Shown: positions 53,466-60,965 of the stretch, piece after piece
How positions within the stretch are numbered: the first letter of the stretch is position 1
Layout of the letters: every line of letters starts with the position of its first letter
From: an uncultured Naasia sp.
Lineage (GTDB): Bacteria; Actinomycetota; Actinomycetes; Actinomycetales; Microbacteriaceae
Assembly (NCBI GenBank): GCA_913778905.1
Contig: CAJYYA010000018.1
Coordinates: 1 to 64,000 of the forward strand
Direction: 5' to 3'
Length of the DNA stretch: 64,000 bases
Translations under genes and position numbers: made by a program
The notes under the pieces: generated by a model
The model's database searches: none
The model's input: only the letters and a program-made list of their open reading frames with translations
Told to the model about the DNA's origin: nothing

Positions 53466-54187
53466 CCACCGCCACCCTCGACCGCTCCGACGCCGTCACC
53501 CCGCTCAACGTCACGCGCCTGCATTTCATCGAAAGCAGCCCCCTGCGGGCCCCGCTCGGCATCATGGCCGTCGTATTCGCCCTGACGGCGATCATCGCGC
53601 TCGTGTTCTGGCGCCTCGGATCCGTGCCCGGCAGCACCGTCTGGGTCGAGAGCAGCATGAGCAACCCCGCCGTCCTGTGGGCGCTGCCCGGCTTCTTCGG
53701 ATGGCTCGGAGTGCAGACGGTCGCGTTGACGTTCCCGCTGGCCCTGTCGCTCGGTAGCACCCGGCGCACCTTCGTCCTCGGGACCGTGTTCATGCACGTG
53801 ACGCTCGCCGTCTACGTGACCGTTCTGCTGCTCGTGCTCCTCGCTCTCGAGAAAGCGACGAACCAGTGGTTCGTCGGCCTGTACGTGACGAACGTCTTCA
53901 TCCTCGGATCGGGCGACCCCGTGCAGCTCGCCGCGACGGCCTTCTTCGGGGTACTCCTGGTGCTCTCGGTCGGAGGCGCGTTCGCCGCTGCCTGGGTGCG
54001 CTTCGGATCGATAGGCCCCACCGTGCTCGCGGTCACCACCGTCCTCGCACTCGGCGCCCTCGCCGTACTGCTCGTCCCCGTCTTCAGCAGCTTTCAGCCG
54101 TGGTGGCTGGTGGTCGCGGCGGCCACGATGATCGCCCTCTCGGTGCTCGCCCAATACCTCTTCCTCCTCCGCGCCACCGCCCGCTGA
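53462..54187 (+). CDS. ABC-2-type permease
   Basis: A 241-residue membrane protein with six helices: IMAVVFALTAIIALVFWRLG, VQTVALTFPLALSLG, TFVLGTVFMHVTLAVYVTVLLLVLLALE, GVLLVLSVGGAFAAAWVRFG, AVTTVLALGALAVLLVPVFS and the last near the C-terminus. No large outer domain. The ATG overlaps the ATPase stop as ATGA. Forms a two-component exporter with it under the YtrA regulator. Confidence 0.88.
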   Translation: MTTATLDRSDAVTPLNVTRLHFIESSPLRAPLGIMAVVFALTAIIALVFWRLGSVPGSTVWVESSMSNPAVLWALPGFFGWLGVQTVALTFPLALSLGSTRRTFVLGTVFMHVTLAVYVTVLLLVLLALEKATNQWFVGLYVTNVFILGSGDPVQLAATAFFGVLLVLSVGGAFAAAWVRFGSIGPTVLAVTTVLALGALAVLLVPVFSSFQPWWLVVAAATMIALSVLAQYLFLLRATAR

Positions 54188-54227
54188 CCCGACGGCATCC
54201 GCTCGCGCACGCGGAAAACGGCAGCGA

Positions 54228-54315
54228 CTGACCGAATGAAGGAGAACCCGCCGCAAACCGCCCCCGATCCGCATGACTGTGTGACTCAGGGGCGGTTTCT
54301 CCTTCATTCGGTCAG
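54228..54315. repeat. Large perfect inverted repeat (19-bp outer stem)
   Basis: The first 19 bases from 54228 (CTGACCGAATGAAGGAGAA) are exactly complementary to 54297-54315. Inside, AACCGCCCC (54256-54264) pairs with GGGGCGGTT (54289-54297), leaving a ~24-base apex loop. The whole can fold into a long, nearly continuous hairpin. It lies between the ABC-2 permease and the beta-helix gene, both on the plus strand. It may be a terminator, a transposon-derived palindrome or an RNA structure. Confidence 0.75.
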
Positions 54316-54350
54316 TGGAGCATGCGGGGCCGGGCGGATAGCGTGGCGGG

Positions 54351-55031
54351 ATGGCTCGTCCTCGTGCGCTCGCCGCCCCTCGTATCGTGAACATCGCTCT
54401 CCCCCCGCTGGAGGACGGTGATCCGGATGCGCCGCACTACGACGATCGACACGACGGCGAGCGTCTCTCGTTCACAGGACGATCCCGCGCGTGTCTCGTC
54501 GATCGCACGGTCACCGAAGTCGAATTGGTCGACCTGCACCTCGAGTCGCTCGCGAGTCGCGGTGCCCGTTTCACGGATGTGCTCGCCGACGACCTCGACG
54601 TCGTGACGTGGGAGAGCCACGACGCGGCGTGGCGGGACGTCCGGCTGAGCGGCGGACGTATCGGGTCGCTCGATCTGTCGGATTCCGAACTCAACTCGGT
54701 GCATCTCCGCGACCTGCGGATCGGCTACCTCGACCTCCGCGCTGCGACGCTTCAGGACGTGCTCATCGAGAACTGCGTGATCGAAACGCTGGACCTGCCG
54801 TCCGCGAAGCTCACGCGGGTCGCATTCCGCGAAACGCGGGTCGGCGAGCTCGACCTGCGGATGACGGAGTGCGCCGCGCTCGATCTGCGCGGCGTCGAGG
54901 TGACGGACCGTCTGGAGATCGCGGGACGTAACGGGCGTGCGCCGCTCGAGGGCGTGCACGCGTCGGAGGCCCAGCTCGCGGCGTTGGCGCCGGTGCTGGC
55001 CCGGCATGCAGGGCTGACGCTCGAAGGGTGA
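54351..55031 (+). CDS. Pentapeptide-like beta-helix protein, unknown function
   Basis: A 226-residue protein. Residues ~55-190 are a run of short strands with a Leu/Asp/Leu period, for example RIGYLDLRAATLQDVLIENCVIETLDL, which resembles the right-handed quadrilateral beta-helix of pentapeptide-repeat proteins, but with less regular turns. No signal peptide or membrane helix. Some such proteins protect gyrase or act as scaffolds; here the role is unknown. A hairpin (54228) precedes and a repeat (55037) follows it. Confidence 0.75.
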   Translation: MARPRALAAPRIVNIALPPLEDGDPDAPHYDDRHDGERLSFTGRSRACLVDRTVTEVELVDLHLESLASRGARFTDVLADDLDVVTWESHDAAWRDVRLSGGRIGSLDLSDSELNSVHLRDLRIGYLDLRAATLQDVLIENCVIETLDLPSAKLTRVAFRETRVGELDLRMTECAALDLRGVEVTDRLEIAGRNGRAPLEGVHASEAQLAALAPVLARHAGLTLEG

Positions 55032-55036
55032 AGTCG

Positions 55037-55110
55037 GGTGGGCGTCGCCTCGCTCCTACTCGACGTCAGACAGCACGGAGGTCGAGTAGCGAAGCGCACC
55101 GAGGCCCACC
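55037..55110. repeat. GAGTAG/CTACTCGACCTCC-family inverted repeat (copy 3), likely terminator
   Basis: GGTGGGC, CGC and CTACTCGAC on the left face GTCGAGTAG, GCG and GCCCACC on the right. The arms are complementary with a few mismatches. Position between two converging genes (stops at 55031 and 55114) makes it a probable two-way terminator. Confidence 0.7.
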
Positions 55111-55113
55111 GCC

Positions 55114-55713
55114 TTAGAAGCTGTCCGCCCGGGCGAAGACCGGGATCGCGCTGCGCGTGATCAGCGGAAGCGCCCGCTCGACCGTGCTGTCGATCCGCTC
55201 GCGGAGGTCGATCGAGCTCACCTTGTAATCGGTGAAATCCCTCTCGCTCGCGAAGATCCCCAGGGGCAACGTGTGCGCCTGGAAGAACCCGAACAGCGGC
55301 CGCATCTGGTGCTCCACGAGGAGCGCGTGTCGGTCGGATCCGCCGGTCGCGGTCAGGATCACCTCGGTGTCGGTCAGCGCGTACTGTCCGATGTGGTCGA
55401 AGAACAGCTTGAAGAGCCCCGTGTAGCTGGCCCGGTAGGCGGGCGACCCGACGATGAGCACGTCGGCGGACTCGACCGCGGCGAGCGCCGCGAGCGCGTT
55501 CTCGCCCAGATCCTCGCGGTACGGACCGCGCGCGAACTCCCCGAGCAGCGGGGCCAGCTCGACGACCTCGGCCAGCCCGTCGACGCGGTCGGCGAGGGTC
55601 TGCACGACGTCGGTGACGAGCGCCGTCGTGCGCGAGGGGGCCGTCGGGCTCCCGCTCACACCGACGATGTGCAGCGGACCGCGCTCGGCTCGCTCAGTCG
55701 TTCCGCCGCCCAT
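55114..55713 (-). CDS. NADPH-dependent FMN reductase (MsuE/SsuE type)
   Basis: A 199-residue flavodoxin-fold reductase. IVGVSGSPTAPSRTTALV near residues 15-32 is the FMN phosphate loop, and DVLIVGSPAYRASYTGLFKLFFDHIG near 88-113 is the flavin-ring loop. It supplies reduced FMN to the monooxygenase whose gene ends at its start: the ATG overlaps the previous TGA as ATGA. The two form a two-component flavin monooxygenase, used for sulfur scavenging or xenobiotic attack. Confidence 0.92.
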   Translation of the reverse strand: MGGGTTERAERGPLHIVGVSGSPTAPSRTTALVTDVVQTLADRVDGLAEVVELAPLLGEFARGPYREDLGENALAALAAVESADVLIVGSPAYRASYTGLFKLFFDHIGQYALTDTEVILTATGGSDRHALLVEHQMRPLFGFFQAHTLPLGIFASERDFTDYKVSSIDLRERIDSTVERALPLITRSAIPVFARADSF

Positions 55714-57167
55714 CAGGCCACCTCCTCTTCCGACGCCGCGCCCGGGCCGCCTGCTCCCCGACCGACTCGGTACCGGGCTCCCCGGTGCTCCTCGGGCAGC
55801 CGGGCACCCCGCCCGTGCAGCTTCTCCCGCAGAGTCCCGACGTCGTACTCCGTCGGGTACACCCCGCGCGCCTGCAATTCGGGGATCACGAACTCGACGA
55901 CATCCTCGAACGTTCCGGGCGTGATCGCGTAGGCGAGGTTGAACCCGTCCACATCCGTGTCGCGCACCCATTCCTGCAGGGTGTCCGCGATCTGCTCTCC
56001 CGATCCGACGACGAACGGACCGAGGCCGCCGATCGCCCCGTGCCGGGCGATGTCGCGCACCGTGAACTCACGACCGTGCTCCGCCGACTCCGCGAAGTTC
56101 GCGACCACCGATCGAATGGCGTTCGAGGGGACGTTGCCGACCGGCTCGTCGAGGTCGAACGTCGAGAGGTCGACGCCCATCCACCCCGACATGAAGACCA
56201 GCGCCCCCTCCTCGCTGGCATAGGACAGGTAGTCCTCGTACTTGGCCTGCGCCTTCTCGGGGGTCGCGTCGGTGATGACCGTGAGGAGGGTGTAGATCGT
56301 GGCCGAGTAGCGGTCACGTCCCGCGGCCTCCATTGCATCGCGGATGCGCCGAACGGTCGAGGCGAGCACCTCCTTGGTGGGAGCCGCCACGAAGATGGCC
56401 TCCGCGTTCTCGGCTGCGAACGCGACCCCGCGCGGCGAGGCGCCGGCCTGGTAGATGACGGGCGAGCGCTGCGGCGACGGCTCGGCGATGTGGATTCCGG
56501 GCACCGTGAAGTGCTTCCCCCTGTGCCCGATCTCGTGCACCTTCGACGGGTCGGCGAAGACCCCGGTCTCGCGATCGCGGATGATCGCGTCGTCCTCCCA
56601 CGACCCCTCCCACAGCTTGTAGAGCACTTCGAGGTACTCGTCGGCGTGGTCGTAGCGGTCGTCGTGCTCGAGCTGGTCGTCGTGACCCATGTTGCGGGCG
56701 GCGCTCGGCAGGTAGCCCGTGACGACGTTCCAGCCGACGCGCCCCTTCGTCAGGTGGTCGAGCGTCGAGATCCGGCGGGCGAACGGATACGGGTGCTCGT
56801 ATGCGGTGCCGGCCGTGATGCCGAACCCGAGATTCTCGGTCACCGACGCCATGGCGGAGACGAGGAGCAGGGGGTCGCCCACCGGGACCTGGGCGCCGTG
56901 ACGGATGGCCGCCTCGTTGCTTCCGCCGTACACGTCGTAGGTGCCGAGCACGTCGGCGATGAAGATCCCGTCGAAGAGCCCGCGCTCGAGCAGCTGTGCG
57001 AGTCCGGTCCAGTAGGCGATGTCGGTGTAGCGCTGCGATTGGTCCTGCGGATGCCGCCAGAGTCCTGAGGACTGGTGGGCGACGCAGTTCATGTCGAAGG
57101 CGTTGAACCGGATGCGTCGCGGAGAGGCCGTGCCGGGCCCCGGCGTGGTGCTGTCGAGGGACGTCAT
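55713..57167 (-). CDS. FMN-dependent monooxygenase (NtaA/SnaA/DszA family)
   Basis: A 484-residue flavin-dependent monooxygenase with the luciferase-like TIM barrel. FNAFDMNCVAHQSSGLWRHP near the start and LDHLTKGRVGWNVVTGYLPSAARNMG near 155-180 are typical of the NtaA/DszA group, which use reduced FMN to oxidise chelates, sulfones or dibenzothiophene derivatives. The substrate cannot be deduced. The ATG at 57167 lacks a strong ribosome site. The partner reductase is translationally coupled downstream. No transporter or regulator is attached to the pair. Confidence 0.9.
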   Translation of the reverse strand: MTSLDSTTPGPGTASPRRIRFNAFDMNCVAHQSSGLWRHPQDQSQRYTDIAYWTGLAQLLERGLFDGIFIADVLGTYDVYGGSNEAAIRHGAQVPVGDPLLLVSAMASVTENLGFGITAGTAYEHPYPFARRISTLDHLTKGRVGWNVVTGYLPSAARNMGHDDQLEHDDRYDHADEYLEVLYKLWEGSWEDDAIIRDRETGVFADPSKVHEIGHRGKHFTVPGIHIAEPSPQRSPVIYQAGASPRGVAFAAENAEAIFVAAPTKEVLASTVRRIRDAMEAAGRDRYSATIYTLLTVITDATPEKAQAKYEDYLSYASEEGALVFMSGWMGVDLSTFDLDEPVGNVPSNAIRSVVANFAESAEHGREFTVRDIARHGAIGGLGPFVVGSGEQIADTLQEWVRDTDVDGFNLAYAITPGTFEDVVEFVIPELQARGVYPTEYDVGTLREKLHGRGARLPEEHRGARYRVGRGAGGPGAASEEEVA

Positions 57168-57346
57168 GTCCGCTATGGTGCGCCGCGGCGCGCGATCCGT
57201 CGATCTGCGGCCGACACACGACGACACACTTGTAATGGTGACTCGAACTCACCTCACAGCGAGATCCCGTCCACGCAGGCCATGATGAGTGAAAGGTAAG
57301 ACCCCTCACGGGGGCGTCTCGACTCGTGCCCGCCAGGAGGAAGTCC

Positions 57347-57760
57347 GTGATCTCGATCGTCTACGTCAGCGACGCGCTGGCACCCCTCTCGCAACCCGAA
57401 CTGACCGACCTGCTCGACGTCAGCCGCCGCAACAACGACGCGCGGGGGCTCACCGGGGTGCTGCTCTACAAAGACGGCCAGTTCATGCAGGCCCTCGAAG
57501 GCGAACCGGACGCCGTCCGAGAACGACTCGATATCATCGCCGCGGATCCCCGCCACACCGGTGTCCGCGAACTCCTCACGGAGGACATCGAGCAGCGACG
57601 CTTCCCGAATTGGTCCATGGGCTTCCGCACGGCCGCCGACCTCGACGGGCTCGAAGGTTTCAACGACTTCTTCGGCGCCAGGCGCGATGTCGCCGATCGT
57701 GCCGAAAGCGGATCCCGCGCGCGACTCCTGCTCGAATGGTTCCGGTTCCGCAACGTGTGA
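57347..57760 (+). CDS. BLUF-domain blue-light photoreceptor
   Basis: A 137-residue stand-alone BLUF (FAD-binding blue-light sensor) protein. All key residues are at the AppA spacings: Tyr6 (IVYVS), Asn30 (RRNNDARGLTG), Gln48 (GQFMQALEG), Trp89 and Met91 (NWSMGF). The flavin would sit between the two helices, with the Tyr-Gln switch. No output domain is attached; the 40-residue tail (DFFGARRDVADRAESGS) is helical. The GTG at 57347 has AGGAGGAAG five bases earlier. It probably signals by protein contact; the partner is not evident from the neighbours. Confidence 0.93.
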   Translation: MISIVYVSDALAPLSQPELTDLLDVSRRNNDARGLTGVLLYKDGQFMQALEGEPDAVRERLDIIAADPRHTGVRELLTEDIEQRRFPNWSMGFRTAADLDGLEGFNDFFGARRDVADRAESGSRARLLLEWFRFRNV

Positions 57761-57821
57761 ACCGGTGAAGCGCCGCCGCCGATAGCCTGGCATCAGCGCC
57801 GCCGATCACGAACGAGACGAG

Positions 57822-58625
57822 ATGCGACACATGGACAGAAGCGAGATCGACTGCTGGCTGACCGACATGGACGGAGTTCTCGTCCACGAGAACCGCGCCA
57901 TTCCGGGTGCGGCCGAGCTGCTTCAGCAATGGCAGGACCAGGGCGCCCCCTTCCTGGTGCTGACCAACAACTCGATCTTCACTCCCCGCGATCTCAGCGC
58001 CCGGCTTCGAGCTTCGGGCCTGCACGTGCCGGAGGAGTCCATCTGGACGTCTGCGCTCGCAACGGCGGACTTCTGCCGCTCGCAGATTCCGGAGGGAAGC
58101 GCCTTCATCATCGGCGAGGCGGGCCTCACGACCGCCATGCACGAGGCCGGCTTCATCATCACCGAGTCGGATCCCGACTACGTCATCGTCGGCGAGACCC
58201 GCAACTACTCGTTCGAGGCGATCACGAAGGCGATCCGACTCATCGGCAACGGGGCACGGTTCATCGCGACCAATCCCGACGCGACCGGGCCGAGCCAGGA
58301 CGGGCCGCTGCCGGCGACCGGTGCGATCGCCGCCCTGATCGAGAAGGCGACCGGCAAGAGCCCGTACGTCGTCGGCAAGCCCAACCCCATGATGTTCCGC
58401 TCGGCCATGAACCGGATCGGTGCCCACTCGGAGAACACGGCCATGATCGGCGACCGGATGGACACCGACATCGTTGCGGGTATCGAGGCGGGACTGCACA
58501 CCGTCCTCGTCTTGACCGGCATCAGCGATCAGGCGGAGATCGATCGTTACCCCTTCCGCCCCGACGAGATCCTCGGTTCGGTGGCCGAGCTCGTCAACCC
58601 GGAGCCCCTCGAGACGGAACTCTGA
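57822..58625 (+). CDS. HAD-superfamily IIA phosphatase (NagD-like)
   Basis: A 267-residue HAD hydrolase of subfamily IIA. Motif I is WLTDMDGVLVHE (catalytic Asp pair), motif II FLVLTNNSIFTP, motif III around VVGKPNPMMF and motif IV MIGDRMDTDIVAG. NagD-type phosphatases act on nucleotides, UMP or pyridoxal phosphate; here the substrate is open. Starts at 57822 or 57831 (both ATG, in frame) are possible. It is followed 4 bases later by the CsoR operator. Confidence 0.92.
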   Translation: MRHMDRSEIDCWLTDMDGVLVHENRAIPGAAELLQQWQDQGAPFLVLTNNSIFTPRDLSARLRASGLHVPEESIWTSALATADFCRSQIPEGSAFIIGEAGLTTAMHEAGFIITESDPDYVIVGETRNYSFEAITKAIRLIGNGARFIATNPDATGPSQDGPLPATGAIAALIEKATGKSPYVVGKPNPMMFRSAMNRIGAHSENTAMIGDRMDTDIVAGIEAGLHTVLVLTGISDQAEIDRYPFRPDEILGSVAELVNPEPLETEL

Positions 58626-58629
58626 GCCG

Positions 58630-58646
58630 GTACCCTGAGGGGGTAC
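58630..58646. promoter_or_regulatory. CsoR-type operator
   Basis: GTACCC-TGAGG-GGGTAC, a palindrome with a G/C-tract core as in known CsoR/RcnR-type operators (TACCC...GGGTA). It lies 22 bases before the CsoR start, fitting autoregulation. Confidence 0.85.
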
Positions 58647-58667
58647 TCACTGACATGGGGAGGCGCG

Positions 58668-58997
58668 ATGAGCGACCAGCCTGCGGCTGAGACCTCGGTC
58701 GACGCCCACGAGGCCCACCACGGCTACATCTCCAACAAGGCCGCCTATCTCGCGCGTCTCAAGCGCATCGAGGGTCAGGCGCGTGGGCTGCAGAAGATGG
58801 TCGACGAGGACAAGTACTGCATCGACATCCTCACGCAGGTCTCCGCCATGACGAGCGCTCTCGAGAAGGTCGCCCTCGGGCTCCTCGATGATCACCTGTC
58901 GCACTGCGTTCGCGAAGCCGTCGCGGTGGGCGGCGCGGAAGCCGACGCGAAGATCGCCGAGGCGTCGGCGGCCATCGCCCGCCTCGTCCGTAGCTGA
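58668..58997 (+). CDS. csoR: CsoR-family metal-sensing repressor
   Basis: A 109-residue all-helical repressor. The copper-site residues have the exact spacing of the founding member: Cys51, His76 and Cys80 (C-x24-H-x3-C). RLKRIEGQARGLQKMVDEDKYC is the family signature. Copper(I) binding should release it from DNA. An N-terminal tail with three His (HEAHH) may hold extra metal. No copper exporter (CopA) or chaperone follows; only repeats and then the EamA gene, so its copper targets lie elsewhere. Confidence 0.93.
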   Translation: MSDQPAAETSVDAHEAHHGYISNKAAYLARLKRIEGQARGLQKMVDEDKYCIDILTQVSAMTSALEKVALGLLDDHLSHCVREAVAVGGAEADAKIAEASAAIARLVRS

Positions 58998-59016
58998 CCT
59001 CGACCCGCCCGCCCGC

Positions 59017-59158
59017 CCGCCCGTTGAGCGAAGCGAAACGCAGGGCCGCCGCGCCACCCGTCGCCGTCCCACCCGCCCGTTGAGCGAAGCGAAACGCAGG
59101 GCCGCCGCGCCACCCGTCGCCGTCCCACCCGCCCGTTGAGCGAAGCGAAACGCAGGGC
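59017..59158. repeat. Tandem 56-bp repeat with TTGAGCGAAGCG units
   Basis: CCGTTGAGCGAAGCGAAACG begins at about 59021, 59077 and 59133, so the period is exactly 56 bases; the spacers between (GCCGCCGCGCCACCCGTCGC and so on) are also identical. About two and a half copies in all. This is a local amplification of the dispersed repeat found at four other loci. It lies between CsoR and the converging EamA gene. Confidence 0.9.
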
Positions 59159-59169
59159 TCCCGCTTCAC

Positions 59170-60156
59170 CTAGACCGGCAGCACTCCCGCCGGCTCCGTC
59201 CGCGTCTGACTCGATTCCGCCTCGTCCACCTCACCCGAGTCGACAGCCGGCCCTGTGTTCTCGTCCCCGTCGCGCAGGACGAGCACGATCCCGGACAGCA
59301 GAACCACAGCTCCGACGACCTGGATGAACGAGGGCATCTGACCGAGCAGCAGGGCTGCCGCGATGACGGCCGCCAGCACCTCGCTCAGCGAGAGGAACGA
59401 CGCGCGCCGACCGCCGAGCATCCGCGCCGCCGCGATTCCGGTGAGGTACGCCACGACCGTGGCACTCACGACGATGAGCGCGAGCGGCACCAGCGGGGAG
59501 AGCTCCGTTCCGCCCATGACGACGGCCCCGGACCCGACGCTCATGGGGATGAGACCGAGCAGCGCGAAGGTGCCCGTCGACGCGCTCGCACCGATCATGC
59601 CGAGGCCGGCTAGGCCGACGGGAGGGAGTTCGATCGACGCCGACAGCGCGAAGTAGCTGGCACAGAGGACGGCGGCGGCGAGCGCGAAGAGCACTCCGAT
59701 CACGTCGACCGACATATGCCCTGTGAGGTCCAGCACCAGCGCGAGTCCACCGATCGCCAGCGCGGATCCCACGAGGACCGACGGCGCGGGCAGTCGACGC
59801 CGCTGCACCGCGACGAAGGCGACGAGGAGCACGGGAGCGAGGTACTCGATCATGAGCGCCGTGCCGACGGGGATGCGTCCGAGCGCTTGGTAGTACGCGA
59901 ACTGCGTGCCCGCGATGGCCAGCGCACCGTATGCGGCGACCCGCCACCCCTGTCGCCTGACGTCGCCCCACCGGTCGCGCAGCGCGATCAGCGTCGGGAC
60001 GAGAAGGAGGGCCGCGGCGGCGGCGGTGCGCACGAAGCTGATCGCACCGGCCGACCATCCCGTCTCGAGAAGCGGCGGCACGAAGGCGCCGCCGGATCCG
60101 AAGACGCTCGCGGAGATGAGGGCGAGGGCGATGCCGCCGAAAGTCCGCTTGGTCAT
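59170..60156 (-). CDS. EamA-family (RhtA-like) transporter
   Basis: A 328-residue membrane protein with ten helices in two EamA repeats: FGGIALALISASVFGSGGAFVPPLLETGW starts the first, and ASFLSLSEVLAAVIAAALLLGQMPSFIQVVGAVVLLSGIVLVL closes the second. Probably exports amino acids or other metabolites. The ATG at 60156 is preferred to an in-frame TTG at 60180. A charged tail (DGDENTGPAVDSGEVDEAESSQ) is cytoplasmic. It is divergent from a CGNR regulator that probably controls it. Confidence 0.88.
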   Translation of the reverse strand: MTKRTFGGIALALISASVFGSGGAFVPPLLETGWSAGAISFVRTAAAAALLLVPTLIALRDRWGDVRRQGWRVAAYGALAIAGTQFAYYQALGRIPVGTALMIEYLAPVLLVAFVAVQRRRLPAPSVLVGSALAIGGLALVLDLTGHMSVDVIGVLFALAAAVLCASYFALSASIELPPVGLAGLGMIGASASTGTFALLGLIPMSVGSGAVVMGGTELSPLVPLALIVVSATVVAYLTGIAAARMLGGRRASFLSLSEVLAAVIAAALLLGQMPSFIQVVGAVVLLSGIVLVLRDGDENTGPAVDSGEVDEAESSQTRTEPAGVLPV

Positions 60157-60167
60157 CGCACCGGTCC

Positions 60168-60229
60168 TGTCAGGAGTCAAAAGGATTATGATGATGACAC
60201 TAGGACTGGATCACGTAAGGAGTCAAATG
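60168..60229. promoter_or_regulatory. Divergent promoter region with AGGAGTCAAA direct repeats
   Basis: CAGGAGTCAAAAGG near 60170 and AAGGAGTCAAATG at 60218-60230 share the 10-base AGGAGTCAAA. The second contains the ribosome site and ATG of the CGNR gene. The first lies next to the EamA start. A regulator binding both could control the two genes. Confidence 0.5.
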
Positions 60230-60784
60230 CTTTTCGCTCCTGACACCGAGATGTCACTGCGGGCGGCGGCCGCTCTGGTGAACACGCAGCCCGGCGCATC
60301 GGACTCGGGAAGCGACGAGCTCGCGACAGTCGACGACCTCCGCTCGTTCTTCGAGGAGTGGGAGTACACGGGCGACCGCCTCGGGACCGCCGAGGAGCTC
60401 GCTGCCGTGCGCGATGTCCGCCCCGTGTTGCGAGAGCTGATGACCGCGGATGCGGAGGGGATGCCGGTTCGCGTGAATCGGATCCTCGCCGAGGATCACG
60501 CCGTGCCGCAGTTGGTCACGCATGACGATCTGGGGTGGCACCTGCATGCAACCCCGGCGAGCGCGCCCCTCGCCGTGCGCATCCGCGTGGAGACGGCGAT
60601 GGCGCTGGTCGACCTCGTGCGCAACGGCGAGGTGAACAGGGTCAAGGTGTGCGCGGCGGACGATTGCGACGCGCTACTGGTCGATCTGTCGAAGAACCGC
60701 TCCAAGCGATTCTGCGACGTCGGCAACTGCGGGAACCGCGCGAACGTGAACGCGTATCGCGCACGCAAGGCCGCGTCGGCGTAG
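60227..60784 (+). CDS. CGNR zinc-finger regulator
   Basis: A 185-residue protein of the CGNR (ABATE-domain) family. Residues ~1-135 are the helical ABATE-like part (MSLRAAAALVNTQP, then VETAMALVDLVR). The C-terminus is the zinc finger: VCAADDCDALLVDLSKNRSKRFCDVGNCGNRANVNAYRAR, with four Cys and the CGNR sequence. These act as stress-response regulators or DNA-binding proteins. The ATG at 60227 has TAAGGAG six bases earlier. It is divergent to the EamA transporter, its likely target. Confidence 0.92.
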   Translation: MLFAPDTEMSLRAAAALVNTQPGASDSGSDELATVDDLRSFFEEWEYTGDRLGTAEELAAVRDVRPVLRELMTADAEGMPVRVNRILAEDHAVPQLVTHDDLGWHLHATPASAPLAVRIRVETAMALVDLVRNGEVNRVKVCAADDCDALLVDLSKNRSKRFCDVGNCGNRANVNAYRARKAASA

Positions 60785-60803
60785 GACGCCCGCACGCCCA
60801 CGA

Positions 60804-60961
60804 GGCCCTTCATTTCGCTTCGCTCAATGGGCGGGCTTGCACCCCTCCGTCGTCCCCGCCCATTGAGCGAAGCGAAATGAAGGGGCCCGCTCCCGCCCAT
60901 CGAGCGAAGCGAAATGAAGGGGCCCGCTCCCGCCCATTGAGCGAAGCGAAATGCAGGGGCC
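60804..60961. repeat. TTGAGCGAAGCG-family repeat cluster (four units)
   Basis: One reversed unit (CCCTTCATTTCGCTTCGCTCAATGGGCGGG) and three forward units (each CCCAT[T/C]GAGCGAAGCGAAATG[A/C]AGGGGCC). The forward units repeat every ~36 bases (about 60868, 60896 and 60931), separated by CGCTCCCG. It lies between the converging ends of the CGNR gene and the septum-formation gene. Confidence 0.85.
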
Positions 60962-60965
60962 AAGG

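Noticed and set aside
59017-59158. Possible CRISPR array (regular repeats with spacers)
   Set aside because: The spacers are identical to one another and no cas gene is present; it is a tandem duplication of a dispersed element.
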